From positions 452,212-516,211 of the forward strand of contig VXBA01003730.1 of the NCBI GenBank assembly GCA_013399895.1: a DNA stretch of 64,000 bases, in the 5' to 3' direction. The translations under genes were made by a program, and so were the position numbers. The notes under the pieces are model-generated. The model worked only from the letters and a program-made list of their open reading frames with translations, made no database searches and was not told where the DNA came from. Origin of the DNA: Serilophus lunatus. Its lineage: Eukaryota > Chordata > Aves > Passeriformes > Eurylaimidae. Below, one piece after another: positions 13,689-25,540 of the stretch (the stretch's first letter is position 1; each line of letters opens with the position of its first letter).

Positions 13689-14190
13689 CTGTGAGAAAAT
13701 AGCAATGGATTTTTTAAGAGATGGTCACGTGATCAAGGATCTTGACAATGTATTAATGCTTTATACTTTATAATCGTTAAAAAACATAAATTGCCACAAT
13801 TTTACAGTATGTACTTGGATTAATGTAATCCTAAGTAATGTGAATATAGATATGATGGATATATCCTGTGGTCTGTGTCTCCAAGAATAAATATCCCAGT
13901 CTAAACTGGGATAGGAAAATTGTTAAACAATAGAAAGGACGATCAGTTCTCTGGTTTCTCCTGCTTTCTTTTAGCAATGACTAAAGTAACTTAAGCAAGG
14001 AATCAAACATACATAATTTCCCTGATTCTCACTTTTTTCTTTTGATGACTTTTGATGAATTAAGGGAATCCTCTGTGATGTAGTGGTTTGTGTAACTTCC
14101 TCTCAGGAGTCTTTGTGGTTATCAATTTAAATGCAGCTTTCCAGGAACAAAATCCATTAATCTGAGTTGAGTATACTTTAAAAAACTCAC

Positions 14191-14257
14191 CTTGATTTCC
14201 CGTGGTTGAGGAAGGAATTCTTAGACTGGTCATTGTTGCTTACCTGCTGTTTTGTAA
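14191..14257 (-). other. Candidate short exon (67 nt) upstream of the 13 kb open region
   Basis: On the minus strand a pyrimidine-rich acceptor ttatttttctccag ends at 14258 and a very good donor AAG|GTGAGT follows at 14190. A second donor, CAG|GTAAGC, lies inside it at 14243, so a 14-nt micro-exon is the alternative. One frame is open across the whole interval (TKQQVSNNDQSKNSFLNHG). Joining it directly to the acceptor at 13688 does not keep the long frame there, which argues against the two forming one intact coding gene. They could still be exons of a non-coding or decayed transcript. Confidence 0.2.
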
Positions 14258-16258
14258 CTGGAGAAAAATAATTTGTTTTTCTGGGAAAATAAAAGGCGTC
14301 TCTTAGAGTCTAGTGAAAAGTGTTACAGAAAATGCTTCTTTAGATGAGGGAAAAATTTTATATGATATGATATAATAAATTTCCTAGCACACATTTCATT
14401 GGGAAGCAGTTATTCACTGTTGTTTTTTTCAATCAGAGCAGCTCAAATTAGATTTCTGAAAATATACTTAACTAAACAGGAGCCATAATGCCCCACAACA
14501 CATGTAGTGTATTAGGTTTTGAGAAATCCTGAGGTCTGGATAACTTGTGTTCTTACCTCTTTTTATACATTTATTCTCTGTGGATCTGGTCCAGAGCTGA
14601 CGGGGCAAAGTTGACTCCCACCACACAGGTTGTGTTTGCAGCATTGTGTGAAGTCAGAGCACATTACACTGATCCCTGTACCTCAGAGGGGTGTTGTCAA
14701 AGCACATTTTCACCCGTGCAGCATTCTGAAAATGAACAGTTCTGAAAATTTTGTTTTCCAAAGCAGACTGTGGCCAACCAAAGCCTGAAAAACTTCATAC
14801 TTTCTCAAAACACAGAAGGACTTTGGACCAAAGTCTGAGTTTGATTCACTGGAGAAAGTACCACTGGACATGAGTTGCTGCTCATTTTTGATTTTTAGAG
14901 ACAAATTTGGACTGTGAAAGTTGGCTTCAGCCCACAACTATTTCAAAAAAAGGAGAACGTTTGTATCCATTCCAAATAAGAATCTGATTATTCTTCAGGA
15001 TTTTATCATTTTTACCATGGTAGAAATTAATACAAGAGAACTTTGATCTTGCAGAAGACAATCCTTAAAACAACATCAGTGTGATGATACATGTAACCAT
15101 TCACTATGCTGCAAAATTATAAAGTAAATACAGATGCACATACATGCACACGAACAACATATTTTTCATATGCAACATATATATTTTGTAATCAAAATAT
15201 GTATCTATACTTGAATCTTAAATAATACAAAAGGCCACAAAAACAAGTTCCTAAAAAATATCTGTTTCTGACACAGCCATTTGTACCAAAGAATTGGGAC
15301 AAGCAATGTAAAAATTACTTTGACATGCATGGGCTCAATGCAAAAGGAACCATGGCTGGAGAAAGCAATTTGAGTGGAAGATTATGGGGGAACGATATGA
15401 AATAAGAGCAGAGGAATAAAATATGGAACAAACCAAATGAAAACGTCCGCTTGGGAGACCAGAGTGCTTCCAGCCAGACCACACTGCTGGCCAGACATCA
15501 TCTTAAATAGATTATTCAAACAAATATTAATTTGAGTTGCTAGGGTGGAATATCTGGTTTAACCGTTATAAAGTACTGTATATTAATGTGCAAGCCAGTG
15601 ATTAATAACAAATGTACTCCCACAGAACAAAATGTAAAATTAAGGAATGTCGTACAAAACGCTTGCAAGGAGTGGGATGTGCTTGCTCCAAAGGGTTTCA
15701 AAGCCAGCTCAGGACTCACTGACTGTGTGGTCACACTGGATTTGCCTCGTTGCGCTGCTGGCAACATATTCAGGGCTGGGATCATCACCAAAATAGCCAT
15801 TTTAACTGGCTCAGTGATGAGGAAATCCAGTCTTCTGCCATCCTACCTTGCCAGGATCTCAGACTGAAAAGAAAAAAAGGAAACAAGAGGGAAGCAGGGG
15901 GGGGAGCAGCAGGGGGGAGAAAGATGTCTCATGATAGAAGGTGAGTGTGAAGGATAAAAGGAGTGCCCTTTTAGGAATATAGTGATTTTTCACTAAATTT
16001 CAAGGCACTGGCTCTTTAACAACAGTTTATGGTCAGAGGATGTAACACAGGTTTAAGCCAAGAGTCAAGGCTCAATTGTTGGTAGCATTAGAGGCTTCAC
16101 TCTGCCCTTGCTCTCTAGGTATTGAAATTTGCTGCTGAAACACCTAGAGGTTACTTTTTTAGTCCTCATGAGTGATGCAGCCTACTTGAAGAACCTAAAC
16201 TTTCCAGAGTGGTGATTGAAGTCCTATGGCATACTGCTTTTGAGTCCTTCCTTGAAAT
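14258..16258. other. Non-coding stretch with unsupported open frames
   Basis: No recognised gene. A minus-strand frame at 14710-14937 begins beside an acceptor-like ctcctttttttgaaatag, and a plus-strand frame at 15586-15867 spans 93 codons. Neither resembles a family I know and neither has a matching donor. A G-rich purine tract lies at 15868-15925. Around 15130-15215 is AT-rich DNA with scattered catac and atatat units. Confidence 0.5.
15868..15925 (+). repeat. G-rich purine tract with G-quadruplex potential
   Basis: The plus strand is almost pure A/G for about 55 bases and has four or more G-runs of three or longer, including runs of eight and six G. The spacing is compatible with an intramolecular G-quadruplex. 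This is a structural prediction only; no gene context is seen. Confidence 0.45.
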
Positions 16259-16345
16259 TCATAAAATCATGAAAGGGTTTCAGTTGGAAACTTAAAGATG
16301 ATTTAGTTCCAACATCCTCTATATTCTTACATCAAAGCTTCCCTC
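16259..16345 (-). mobile_element. CR1 LINE 3' fragment (short, diverged)
   Basis: The interval starts with ataaaatcatgaaagggttt and continues through a diverged copy of the CR1 3' end (ggaaacttaaagatgatt for the usual ggaccttaaagatcatc). The plus strand shows the antisense of CR1, so the element lies on the minus strand. It is heavily mutated and 5' truncated, as most avian CR1 copies are. It carries no coding capacity. Confidence 0.65.
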
Positions 16346-18900
16346 CACCCCCATGACAATATCATATTTCCAGATAATCTTTCCCAGTGTGGTTAATTTG
16401 GGACAGTCTGTAGTGAAAAATCAAAGTGAGGTTCCAGTTAGCACCTTTGGACCAGCAGAAAACCCCTTCAACCCCTCTGCCACTCTAGTTCCTCACTGAA
16501 GAGGAGAAAAAATGCCACTGGGCTGTTCTGACCTAGTCCTGAGACCTCAGACTCTGTGGCAGGAGCCATCCAATCCCTCCCTAGTCTTGGGATTTGGACC
16601 TTTTCTCCCTCCTGCTCCAGACATGGATTCTCTTGTGTGTACCATTTCCCCTGGCATTACCTGGTGCTTCCAATTTTTCTCCCTCTCCACAAAAGATTTG
16701 AGCAGCTTCACATATGAGCTTAAAAGAAGGGAGCTGATGGATTAAGCTCAAGAGACACCATGTTGTTTTTCTTTGTGATGTTTTATCTGGAGAGTCCAAG
16801 AAAGATATCCAAGTAGTTTTCTTTTTTTCTTTTTCTTTTTTTTTTTTTTAAGCTGGAAAGAAACCTTGATTGTACTTCAGTTCCTTTAATTATTTTGTCT
16901 AGCAGTGAGATCAAAGGCCTAGGTCTCAAAAGGAATCAATTGCAGGCCAAGCACTCCAAAGTGGGTCCTCCAAGTTCATAAAAAAATACCATATTTAGTC
17001 ATCTAACTTAGTCTGCTATTCAGAAATGCTTGGACCTGCTGCTCCCTAGCCAGACATGGTAAGCTGCCCCAAGATTATCAGATGACATGTGCTGAACGAG
17101 CACCAAGTACTTATGAGCCTGTTTTCTGTGGGCTTATTTGGAGCAGTCCTACATACTCCTGCAGAGTGGCTGCTTTCTGTTTTTCAGTATCCACTTAGTC
17201 TCTTTCTGGTCAGGTCTCTGTTGGGGTGGCTGTGAGTGAAGGATTGGAAAGAGGTGGGGGAAGCAAAAATTTCCTCTGCCCCCTCTGATACAGCTCCACT
17301 TGCTGATGTGGTCATGCAGTTTTCAGATAATGCTTTTTTCTAACTCTGTTTTCCACTCTTCTGTCCCTGCATTTGTTATTCTTTGTGCACTTAGATCTGG
17401 AAGGATCCTGCAGAAGGAAAACGCCATTGGCAACAGTTTAGGAAATGGAGGCTTACAGAATTGAGGCCAACTTCCCAATTTACAAAGCAGGCTCTGCAGG
17501 TTGTAGGAGGGATTCCTACAAGCAGTTGTGGGGCTGACAATGGGTCTGTGCACTGAACTTCAGGCTGCCATACTTGGAAGGAGGGTCTGTACCACTCACT
17601 GAGGTTATTCAGGAAATCCATAGCAGAGTGGAGATACACAAATCTAGGTCTTCAGACTCCTACTCCTGTGAAACAAGCTATAAATTTAATGAAAAAATCA
17701 CCAACATCCTTCACAAGCCGTTTATCTCTTGAGTTGCCTGGGTTATAAGGAGATGAACTTCTCCTGTTTGGGATCCAGTATTCCTGTTCCCTGCACTTCC
17801 CAGATCTCTTCTAACTGGGCTGGATATTTCCCAGCTCCCTATTCTTTCTGGGCCATCACTGGCCTCAGTAATTACTATTTCATATCTGTCTCTCTGGGGT
17901 GCCATGGCTTCTGCAGCCCATCCTGTTCCTTCACCACATATTTCACGCCAAGCTCCTTCTGGAAACCCCATGGGTTTTGCAATACTTAGGCATCAGCCGT
18001 CAGCCCACAGTGTAATGAATCCGCTGCAACACTTCCTTCCCTAAGCAGCTGTCTACAAATCCATCATTCTTGGCCCATATTTTAAGACTTAATTTTAAGT
18101 GGAGACAGGAGGGGTCTAGTCTGTGCACTGTGATTGACACTGGTAATGCCCAATAGGGGCTAAAAGGAGTCTGTCTGCACATCCTCTATGGGCTTGTGGG
18201 GCCTGGATGAAACACAAATGATGAGTGTGGTTGTTAAAAAGCCCTCCTCTGGGAATGTTTGTTTGGCTGTGGAGAGAAGAACCATCTTCCTTTGTCACCT
18301 GCAGTGCTGAAATTGTCCCCACACTCCGTACAGAGTAAGGGGGGAAACCCAGCTCTGCAAATTCCAAATATTTTTTAGCTTCCTCCTTGTATTCCTTAAA
18401 AAATACCAGGGTCTGGAAGATAATGTTCTCCCACATTCAGCACAATGAACAGTCAGCAGCCTTGCAGCCTCCAGAGGAGCTGTGGACACAGGTTAGGACT
18501 GCTTTGGGCTCCAGAAAATCCTTCCCCAGAGGCATCCTGCAGTAGATCTCTTCTGCTGAAGCTCCCAGCCTTATGTATTAATTGAAATCAATGTTGCTAA
18601 CGTTACAGTGCCAAGTAGCAAGATCTGGAATTGAAAAGCAAACAGATTTCCTGTCCGTCAACCTCTGCTGAAAGAGGCTCAGCTTCCAAGGAAGTGCTGG
18701 GAGCAGATTTTGGGTCTAGGTACCTGGGCAAGTACTAAAGCCCTTAGCCTGCTCTGGTGTCAGAGTAAGAAGCTTTGGCTTAGATCCCAAGGAAGGCAGG
18801 TTTTGCATGTGTAAGACTTCACAGTTTCAGTAAGAACATCAATATGATCAGTGTCCATGGTCCATGCAGGTGGTGGTAGCTCGCTGGGCCATGTTAATTA
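16346..18900. other. Non-coding stretch
   Basis: No gene or interspersed repeat that I can support. There is a T-rich tract at 16817-16849. Pairs of overlapping open frames on opposite strands (17323-17989) show no coding resemblance and look like chance frames in DNA of moderate GC. Confidence 0.55.
16817..16849. repeat. T-rich simple tract
   Basis: A run of T with interspersed C over about 33 bases. No adjacent retrotransposon body is visible. Confidence 0.8.
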
Positions 18901-19185
18901 ATCACAGAATCATATGCCTGAGTTTGAAGGGACCTTAAAGATCATCTAGTTCCAAAGCTCCTGCCATAGGCAGGGATGGCATTCTCTAGATCTGGTTGCT
19001 CAGAGTCCCATCCAACCTGGCTTTGAACACTTCCAGGGATGGGGCATCCACAACTTCTCTGCACATCCTGTGCCAGTGCCTCACCACCCTCTGAGCAAAG
19101 AATTTCTTCCTAACATCAAATCTAATTCTCTCCCCTCTTAGTTTAAAACCTTTCCCCTTGTCCTATCACTGTCTGCCTATGTAAG
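18901..19185 (-). mobile_element. CR1 LINE 3' fragment (about 285 bp)
   Basis: This is one of the two longest clear CR1 copies. The plus strand begins atcacagaatcatatgcctg and reads through the antisense of the CR1 3' region: gaccttaaagatcatctagt, then tggctttgaacacttccagg, then gtttaaaacctttccccttg, and ends at tgtcctatcactgtc. The element is therefore on the minus strand, is 5' truncated inside ORF2, and retains only the 3' part. Divergence from the family pattern is moderate. CR1 is the dominant LINE of birds and supports the avian assignment. Confidence 0.93.
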
Positions 19186-21170
19186 CACTGTACTAGCATA
19201 TATTAGCTACATAATAATTCCCTTAGAGTACTTTCTTCTCAGACAGCCTTCATGCTACGTGCTGTGCTATCTGCAAACAATGTCCTTGTGGTTTTAATAC
19301 CACATTGGGGCAATGGAAAGCTGCTACATCTGCATGACTTTGATAGACTCTTCCACCAGGCCATATTTTGCTAGCATGCTGGACTTTCTTACCTCCTGAT
19401 TTGTAAGTCTGAATCAGTATTTTCTTCTCTCTTTTCTTCTCATCCCAGCCATTACTGCATGTCTTTAGGCTGCAGGCTGCTCAGGTCAGGACTACTGCTC
19501 ACTAAGCCACAGTGGTGTTTTGATCTTGCCTGGGTCACCTCAGGTCTCCTGTGTTACCTTTGATGATGATGGACTGGGGTTTGATATATCTTATGACATT
19601 GGGAATCTATGATAATACAGCTACTGTGCTAAGCAACTGTTTCTGTTCTCTGTTCCCCTGGGTGCAAGAGTAAATTAGAAGTTTTTTGAGGCAAGAACAG
19701 TCTTTCAAATAAACATCAGTAAAACACCCAGCATATGCGTCCGTGATAGACATTCTTAGGCTTTAGTGGATAGAAGTATTTTATTAATTCTGGCAGTAAC
19801 AAGAGTATAATAATAACAACAGCCACAATCTAACACAAAACCGCTTTCTGTCACTTTGAAGCCAAATGACTTCAAAAAAATTCCCTTTTAATGTTTATTT
19901 GAAATACCTTTCACTTTTATTCATCTGCAGTTTATTTAGATTTCAAGATTCTCAGGTTTTTATTTCAAAATTTTGTAGATTGATAGTTTTTAAAAAATGT
20001 GGAGAAATGTGAATACTTTATTTTCAAAATCTAAAATTTCACTAAAATCTGGAAAAAGGATGTCTAGCTGTTCTCTGCTTGAACTTTCTTATGTGTAGGA
20101 TTTGAATGCCATGTGCTTAGTGTGAGAACGAGCATTTTAAATGCTAAAAAAATTTCTCTTTATTACAAAATGTATATCCTCAGTCCATTTCTTACTACAA
20201 TAACTGCACCCCAGGGTTTCTTTAAGACCCCCACATGCACACAAATTTCACTTACTAGCAGGAGGAGAGCACGGTCATGCCTATGTGATTTTTTCAGGAT
20301 CGCCGTGATTGAGTAAGTGTGCTGTAACACATTAAGTGATGCCAGAGTTAGTGTCTGTGCAGTTGCTTTTCTTCAGACACTAGAGTTGTGCTCTGTATCT
20401 CAATTTTTACCAGAATAGTGGCCTGTGTTATTACTGTGCCGTTTTGTCCCAAGCTATAACTCATGCCTAAACTTCCTAGATGGCCTTGGGCCAGACCTCT
20501 GCTTCTTGGGTGTTTCAACCAAAGTTTGCACAACAGGGACCCAGGCCATGACTGAATCCACTCAACACATAAAGAAGTATTGTTGTAGTTAACAAGAAAG
20601 GAAGGAACTATCCCAAAGAGATTTGAAACATTTACAACAACCTACAACATTAGATGGCAAGTTCTGTGGAAGTGTTACTGCACTGGTTAGGCACTGGTAC
20701 CTTCTGAACCATTCGCGTAAGTGCCACTGAAGAGTTAAAACCTGGTAAAGAGATGTTACTCTAGTGCTCATTGCTACAATAACAACTGAACCTTCAGTAT
20801 CTCCACAAACAAATTCTTTTCCCATGTTCTTTTGTTATGAACACACAAAGCTGAGACTTCATGCTAACACTTGCCTAAGTGTTGTGGTTCCACATTTAAG
20901 AATGCCTTTTACTCCATTCTTTTACATTCTCGAGGATTCTGTAATAATTTATTCTCTCTGCCTGCTTCTTTTTGTGTAATTATTACTCTTTAAGTTAATC
21001 ACTTACTGAAAGTAAATAAAATCCTCTCAAGGTCATGAGCTGCAATTTTCTCATGTGGAGGGCAATGGTTTTCTGTGTTACTTACTCAGTGTGAGACTAC
21101 TTCTAATTCAAAGCTGTGATGCTGTATGTTCACTTTGCTTCAGCAGCCATTGACCAAAACTTGTTGAAAC
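19186..21170. other. Non-coding AT-rich stretch
   Basis: No gene recognised. Open frames are short and scattered on both strands. The DNA is repeat-poor apart from short A and T runs near 19,875-20,010. Confidence 0.55.
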
Positions 21171-21310
21171 TAATTGTGCTGCACTGATTTTATGTCACTG
21201 AAATATGAAGGAGAAATATTAATCAGTCTACTAAAAATCCAGCAAATGTCAGGGCATTACTAGCCCTAATTAATATGTGTTTAAATTCTCTGCCCTGGGC
21301 CCTCCAGTCT
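21171..21310. promoter_or_regulatory. Candidate regulatory element (TAAT-rich)
   Basis: This block contains ttaatcagtctac, ggcattactagccctaatta and atatgtgtttaaatt, a cluster of homeodomain TAAT/ATTA cores in repeat-free DNA. It resembles conserved developmental enhancers by composition. Without an alignment this remains a guess. Confidence 0.22.
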
Positions 21311-22030
21311 TTTATTTTGTTTAAACTGAAGCTTGACATTTTCAGTCAGCGCATTATTGTCTAACAGCGGGAGAGTGAAAGCTATACCCCTTTCCTTAAA
21401 CACACCAGGCTGTGGAATGTGCTCCATCTCTCTCTCATTCCCTCTCCATTTGTTAGGTACTGGACACGAGACCCTGGCTCTGTTTGAGAGATCACTTTCC
21501 TTTGGACTAAAAGGAAAGAGTCAAGCATTAACCACCCCAGTAGCTGGAGCCCAAAAGCTGTATTTCAGGGATTCAGGAACTGCAATGGGTAAAATCATTA
21601 AGTGCTGTCAAGCAGGATATTTTTTTTCTTTACCAAACTAAAAATACCATGTATTTACTGGTTCAGAGTTTTTTAAACTTACACTATAAATCATAGCTAA
21701 ACAAACTGAACAAAAATTTCCAGATGACAGCAACTGATGTTTCTGTCAATAAAAATGGACACAAGTCAGCAGGAGCATTTTCATGCCACCCACAAAATAT
21801 TTCTGCTGGGAGCAATTTTTCTCACTGTTGTGCCATCCTTACATCCCTTCTATATTATCACATGCTTCCTCCTTCCTGTCAGTTCTTCCAGTTAGTCCCA
21901 AAACTGTGGAGCAGCAGCCTCAATGGCATCACGTACTAGTTACTCATGAGGACATACATTTTTGTCCTAACCCAGCTCCCCAGCGGTTTAGCTTAATCCT
22001 GCTTTGGAGAGGAGCTTTTTACAAGGGTAT

Positions 22031-22301
22031 GTAGTGACAGAACAAGTGGTAATATCTTTAGACTAAAATAGAGTAGGTTTATGTTAGATATTAGGAAGAA
22101 ATTCTTTACTGTGAGGAAGGATGGTGAGGCACTGAAACAGGTTGCCCAGAGAAGCTGTGACTTCCTCATTTCTGGAAGTGTTCAAGGCTAGGCTGGAGGA
22201 GGCTGTGAGCAACCTGATCTAGTGGAAGATGTCCCTGCCCACGATGGTGGGGAACTGGAACTAGATGGTCCCTTCCAACTGAAACCATTCTATAATTCAA
22301 T
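22031..22301 (+). mobile_element. CR1 LINE 3' fragment (about 270 bp)
   Basis: The plus strand carries sense CR1: gtgacagaacaagtggtaat, then ttaggaagaaattctttact, then aggcactgaaacaggttgcc and agaagctgtgacttcctcat. It ends with atggtcccttccaactgaaa followed by attctataattcaatg, a degenerate copy of the CR1 terminal octamer repeat. It covers the same 3' region as the copy at 18901-19185 but in opposite orientation, so the two could pair if both lie in one transcript. Confidence 0.94.
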
Positions 22302-24980
22302 GTCTCTGTACCAGAATAGAAAACATCCCATCTGGGGCACTGATGGGAATGGTTGCTGAGCCTGCACTCATACCCCAACTCTGTGATGCTAACTTCTGGT
22401 GATTACTCTGTGAAGATACGTGTTTGTGTCATTTGCCAGGGTGAAATATAAGACATATGCTGAATACAGGAAATATACTGAAAATAGAACACAGGCAAGT
22501 AGGTGCATTTTATCTGTCACTTAACAGACTTCTTATCTGGCCAATCCTCATCTTCATCAGCTATTTTATTTATTCTTACCAGTTTGTCAACCTACATTTT
22601 ACCTTGAGGAATCATGGATTAATCCTGCCAAACGCTCCAAAACAGCATCCTTAAAAACTCACCTTTCCCAGACCCATTCTTCAGCTGTGCATTCAGGCTT
22701 TTTTCAGCTGGACTAAACAATTATAAAAGCTGTATGTGGGTAGTTGGATGTGATCCTGAATCTGAGGATTTATGATTGCATGATCCAGGAGAATTACACT
22801 TCTCTCCTCAGGCATTGTTTGAATCCGAACCCTAACCCTCCCTACTGCTGGACCACCTGGTTTAGTTTGGCAAGTGTCCTCTCACCTGCACATACTTTGC
22901 CCAAGAAGACCCTGCTTCCATGATCCATGCTGTTCTCTACCTTCCAACTCCATTTTTTCCTGATGTCTCTTCCTGCACTGAGTGATGTGGAAAAAGGTTT
23001 TCAGTGATTGCAGTTATCTGGAGACGGTGTCCATAACTAAAATACGTTCAGGCATCTTCCCCTTCTGAGATGACCATTAGGGTTTGATCCACTGTTATCC
23101 ATCCTCTTTTATCTAAGCTGGCTCTAACACAGGGAAATTTGATCAAGTCATCATTGTTCCTCTGTCCATGTGCCTGTCTGAATTCCCATGCATCCTAGCT
23201 ATACATCTCCCACCAGCACAACACCAAACTTCCCCCTGCTCTCAGTCCCCCACAGCCACATTAAAGGTCTTGCTTCCGCCAAAGCAAAAATGTTATAGTG
23301 GAGACTAATTTTCTTGGCTGTGGGCGAACCACATACCCACAAGCCCATCCTTCCTGACACTCAGTTGTGTCTCTGCTTATCATCACACAGGCATGTGTGG
23401 ATCACATCCACTGCAGACCCCGGACAGCTCTTCCTACGTGCTCCTCCCCACATCAAGGATTCTGAGTGCAGGGCATGGCAGCAGACAGGAAGTTCTGGAA
23501 CATGGAGCATCAGCCTGCTCAGTGAGCAGTGGGACTTCAGGAGTCATATGTCCTACAGCTTTGTGTCTTGTGGCTGGACTCGCTGTTGTCCAAGGTTGGA
23601 ACACTGTGGGCTGCTTCTGTGCCACAGTTTCATTTGAGAAACTTAGTATTTTAGGGGATCAGACAGGTTGAAAATGTTATTCTGTCAGTCCCTTCATTTT
23701 GTATTTTGGGGCAATTGGAAAATGTGTCAGAGTGCAACACTTAACAGTGTTCAAAAATCAGGCAGCTAAAAGATTCGCTGCTGGTTTAAGGAATGGGAGA
23801 TAGCTCTCTTCTCACACTCAGATAGCTTTGTGGATTTCTTGTGTCAGAGGAAAGGATTATTTTTATTATGCTAATAGTCTCATCTACATCTACTTGCACT
23901 TTGTGGTTCCTGGAAGTACCATACTTGATTATGTTTCTTTAGCAATGTAAGGTACTGAATAAAAACCCCATGAATCTGAAAAACTAGAATTTTGGGGTGC
24001 TCAAAATTCAGATATGAATTGATCATCTTGTGCTGCTTCCTAAGAACAAACCACAAGTGCTGAAGAATTACCTTCACTGCTTAAGTCATCTCCTGTATCG
24101 GTTCTGCATTTGTCCATTTGTTCATTGCTTCATTGAGCACAACACGAAATCATCTTCTTTACTTATGTACAACAGTGCTCAGCAAAACAAGGCTCCCCAC
24201 CTGAAAGCAGTCTTTAAGCCCATTAAAAAACAAATACAGTTTTAATACTCCTCTTTTCTACAGGTTTTGACTCAGCCAGCTCTGGGAAAACCTACCTTGT
24301 TTCCTACTCTCTGTTGATGTTGGATTGGATTGTTTCCCTTCATTCTCTCTTGGATGAGGAGAGACCTCCCTTCCCCCAGAGCCTGGGATGTCCCAGATCT
24401 TGCTCTCTCAGTCAATGGGAAGCCCATGATACCAGAAAAGTGATGCTTCTTGCACCGTATTGCACAAAAACAAAAATGGAAAATATTTACCTGTCAATTC
24501 CACATTCTCTGTCAGCCTGTACACAGGCTAATAAGTGCTTTCAGGAGATGCAGTGTCCTTGTTTAGGTCTGTTGTTACTCTGAGTAATTAAACTGGGGCT
24601 TGTAAACAAACGTCGCCTATGGTTTCACTGCAAAAACCCTCTTGAGAAACACACTCAACATTTGGTTAACATGGCAGAGAAAAACTCTCCCCCAAGGTTA
24701 GTAAAGAAATGAGTCATTTCCACCACTGCCTGGGACAGAAGGAGGGTTTATTTAGTGTAGCCCCATTTGGTGATTTTCTGCTTTGTGAGTCATCAGGGCT
24801 TTCTTTTCAGCTGATCATCAACAGAGTGGTTTTGCTGACAAGTGGGATGTGTACAAGGGAGAGATGGCCCTGGCCATGGGCGGCTGACTTTCTCTTCTGG
24901 CCCCTTGGAGCAGGGGAGCCAGAGCTGAAAAGCTCTGTGAAAAAGTCTTGCCACGCATCTGGTGGTAGATGTGGGATTTA
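22302..24980. other. Non-coding stretch
   Basis: No gene recognised. The frames at 23314-23671 overlap on both strands over a locally GC-richer segment and show no family resemblance. A strong acceptor-like tttctacag occurs at 24263 without a good downstream donor. Confidence 0.5.
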
Positions 24981-25540
24981 GGGAGGGATGGCAACTTGCT
25001 TATTTAAGTTAACCATGGTTTTAGGACATGTAATCCCTCTGCACTGTGATTGGTCTCCCTCCAGCTCCATCTGGTTCTACAGCATGCGGACCTGAATGGC
25101 ACATGGGAATAGGCTGCAAACCAGATGCTTAACATTTATTTTTAGTGATGAATAAACTTTGTAAGCATCTCATTATATAGTCGCCTGCCCTAATTAGTAA
25201 CATTCAGACAGGCATTAATCTGCAAAAATGCTTAGCGGTGCTGAGAGTACTCAGTGGAGCTCTGAGGAGACATCTTCTTTGTGGAGGGATGGAGAGAAGG
25301 CATTAATGGAAAAAAATGAATGGCTGGGGCTTTGAGGGGGGGGTCTAGTTAGATGTTCCAGGAGTTTTCAATGAATTGGGTTCTCTTGAGTGATTTAAGT
25401 GCAGCTCTTTGCTGAAATGCGTTGCACTTCAGTGGATTCACTTGCAAAAAGTGAATTTGATTTTGGCCTTATGATTTGCATCACCATCCTGAAAAGGACA
25501 GATAATCAATCATTTTTTTATTAATCTACAGTGATGTTGG
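24981..25540. promoter_or_regulatory. Candidate regulatory element with octamer and PBX/HOX-type sites
   Basis: Repeat-free DNA contains several developmental-factor sites. There is a perfect POU octamer atttgcat at 25474-25481 and a PBX/HOX-like aatcaatcat at 25505-25514. Clustered homeodomain cores include ccctaattagtaac and ggcattaatctgc near 25190-25225, plus ttattaatc at 25519. The density of such sites is higher than in flanking DNA. The assignment is inferred from motifs; conservation was not testable. Confidence 0.3.

Noticed and set aside
22815..22850. ccctaaccct as interstitial telomeric repeat
   Set aside because: Only about one and a half units; not an array.
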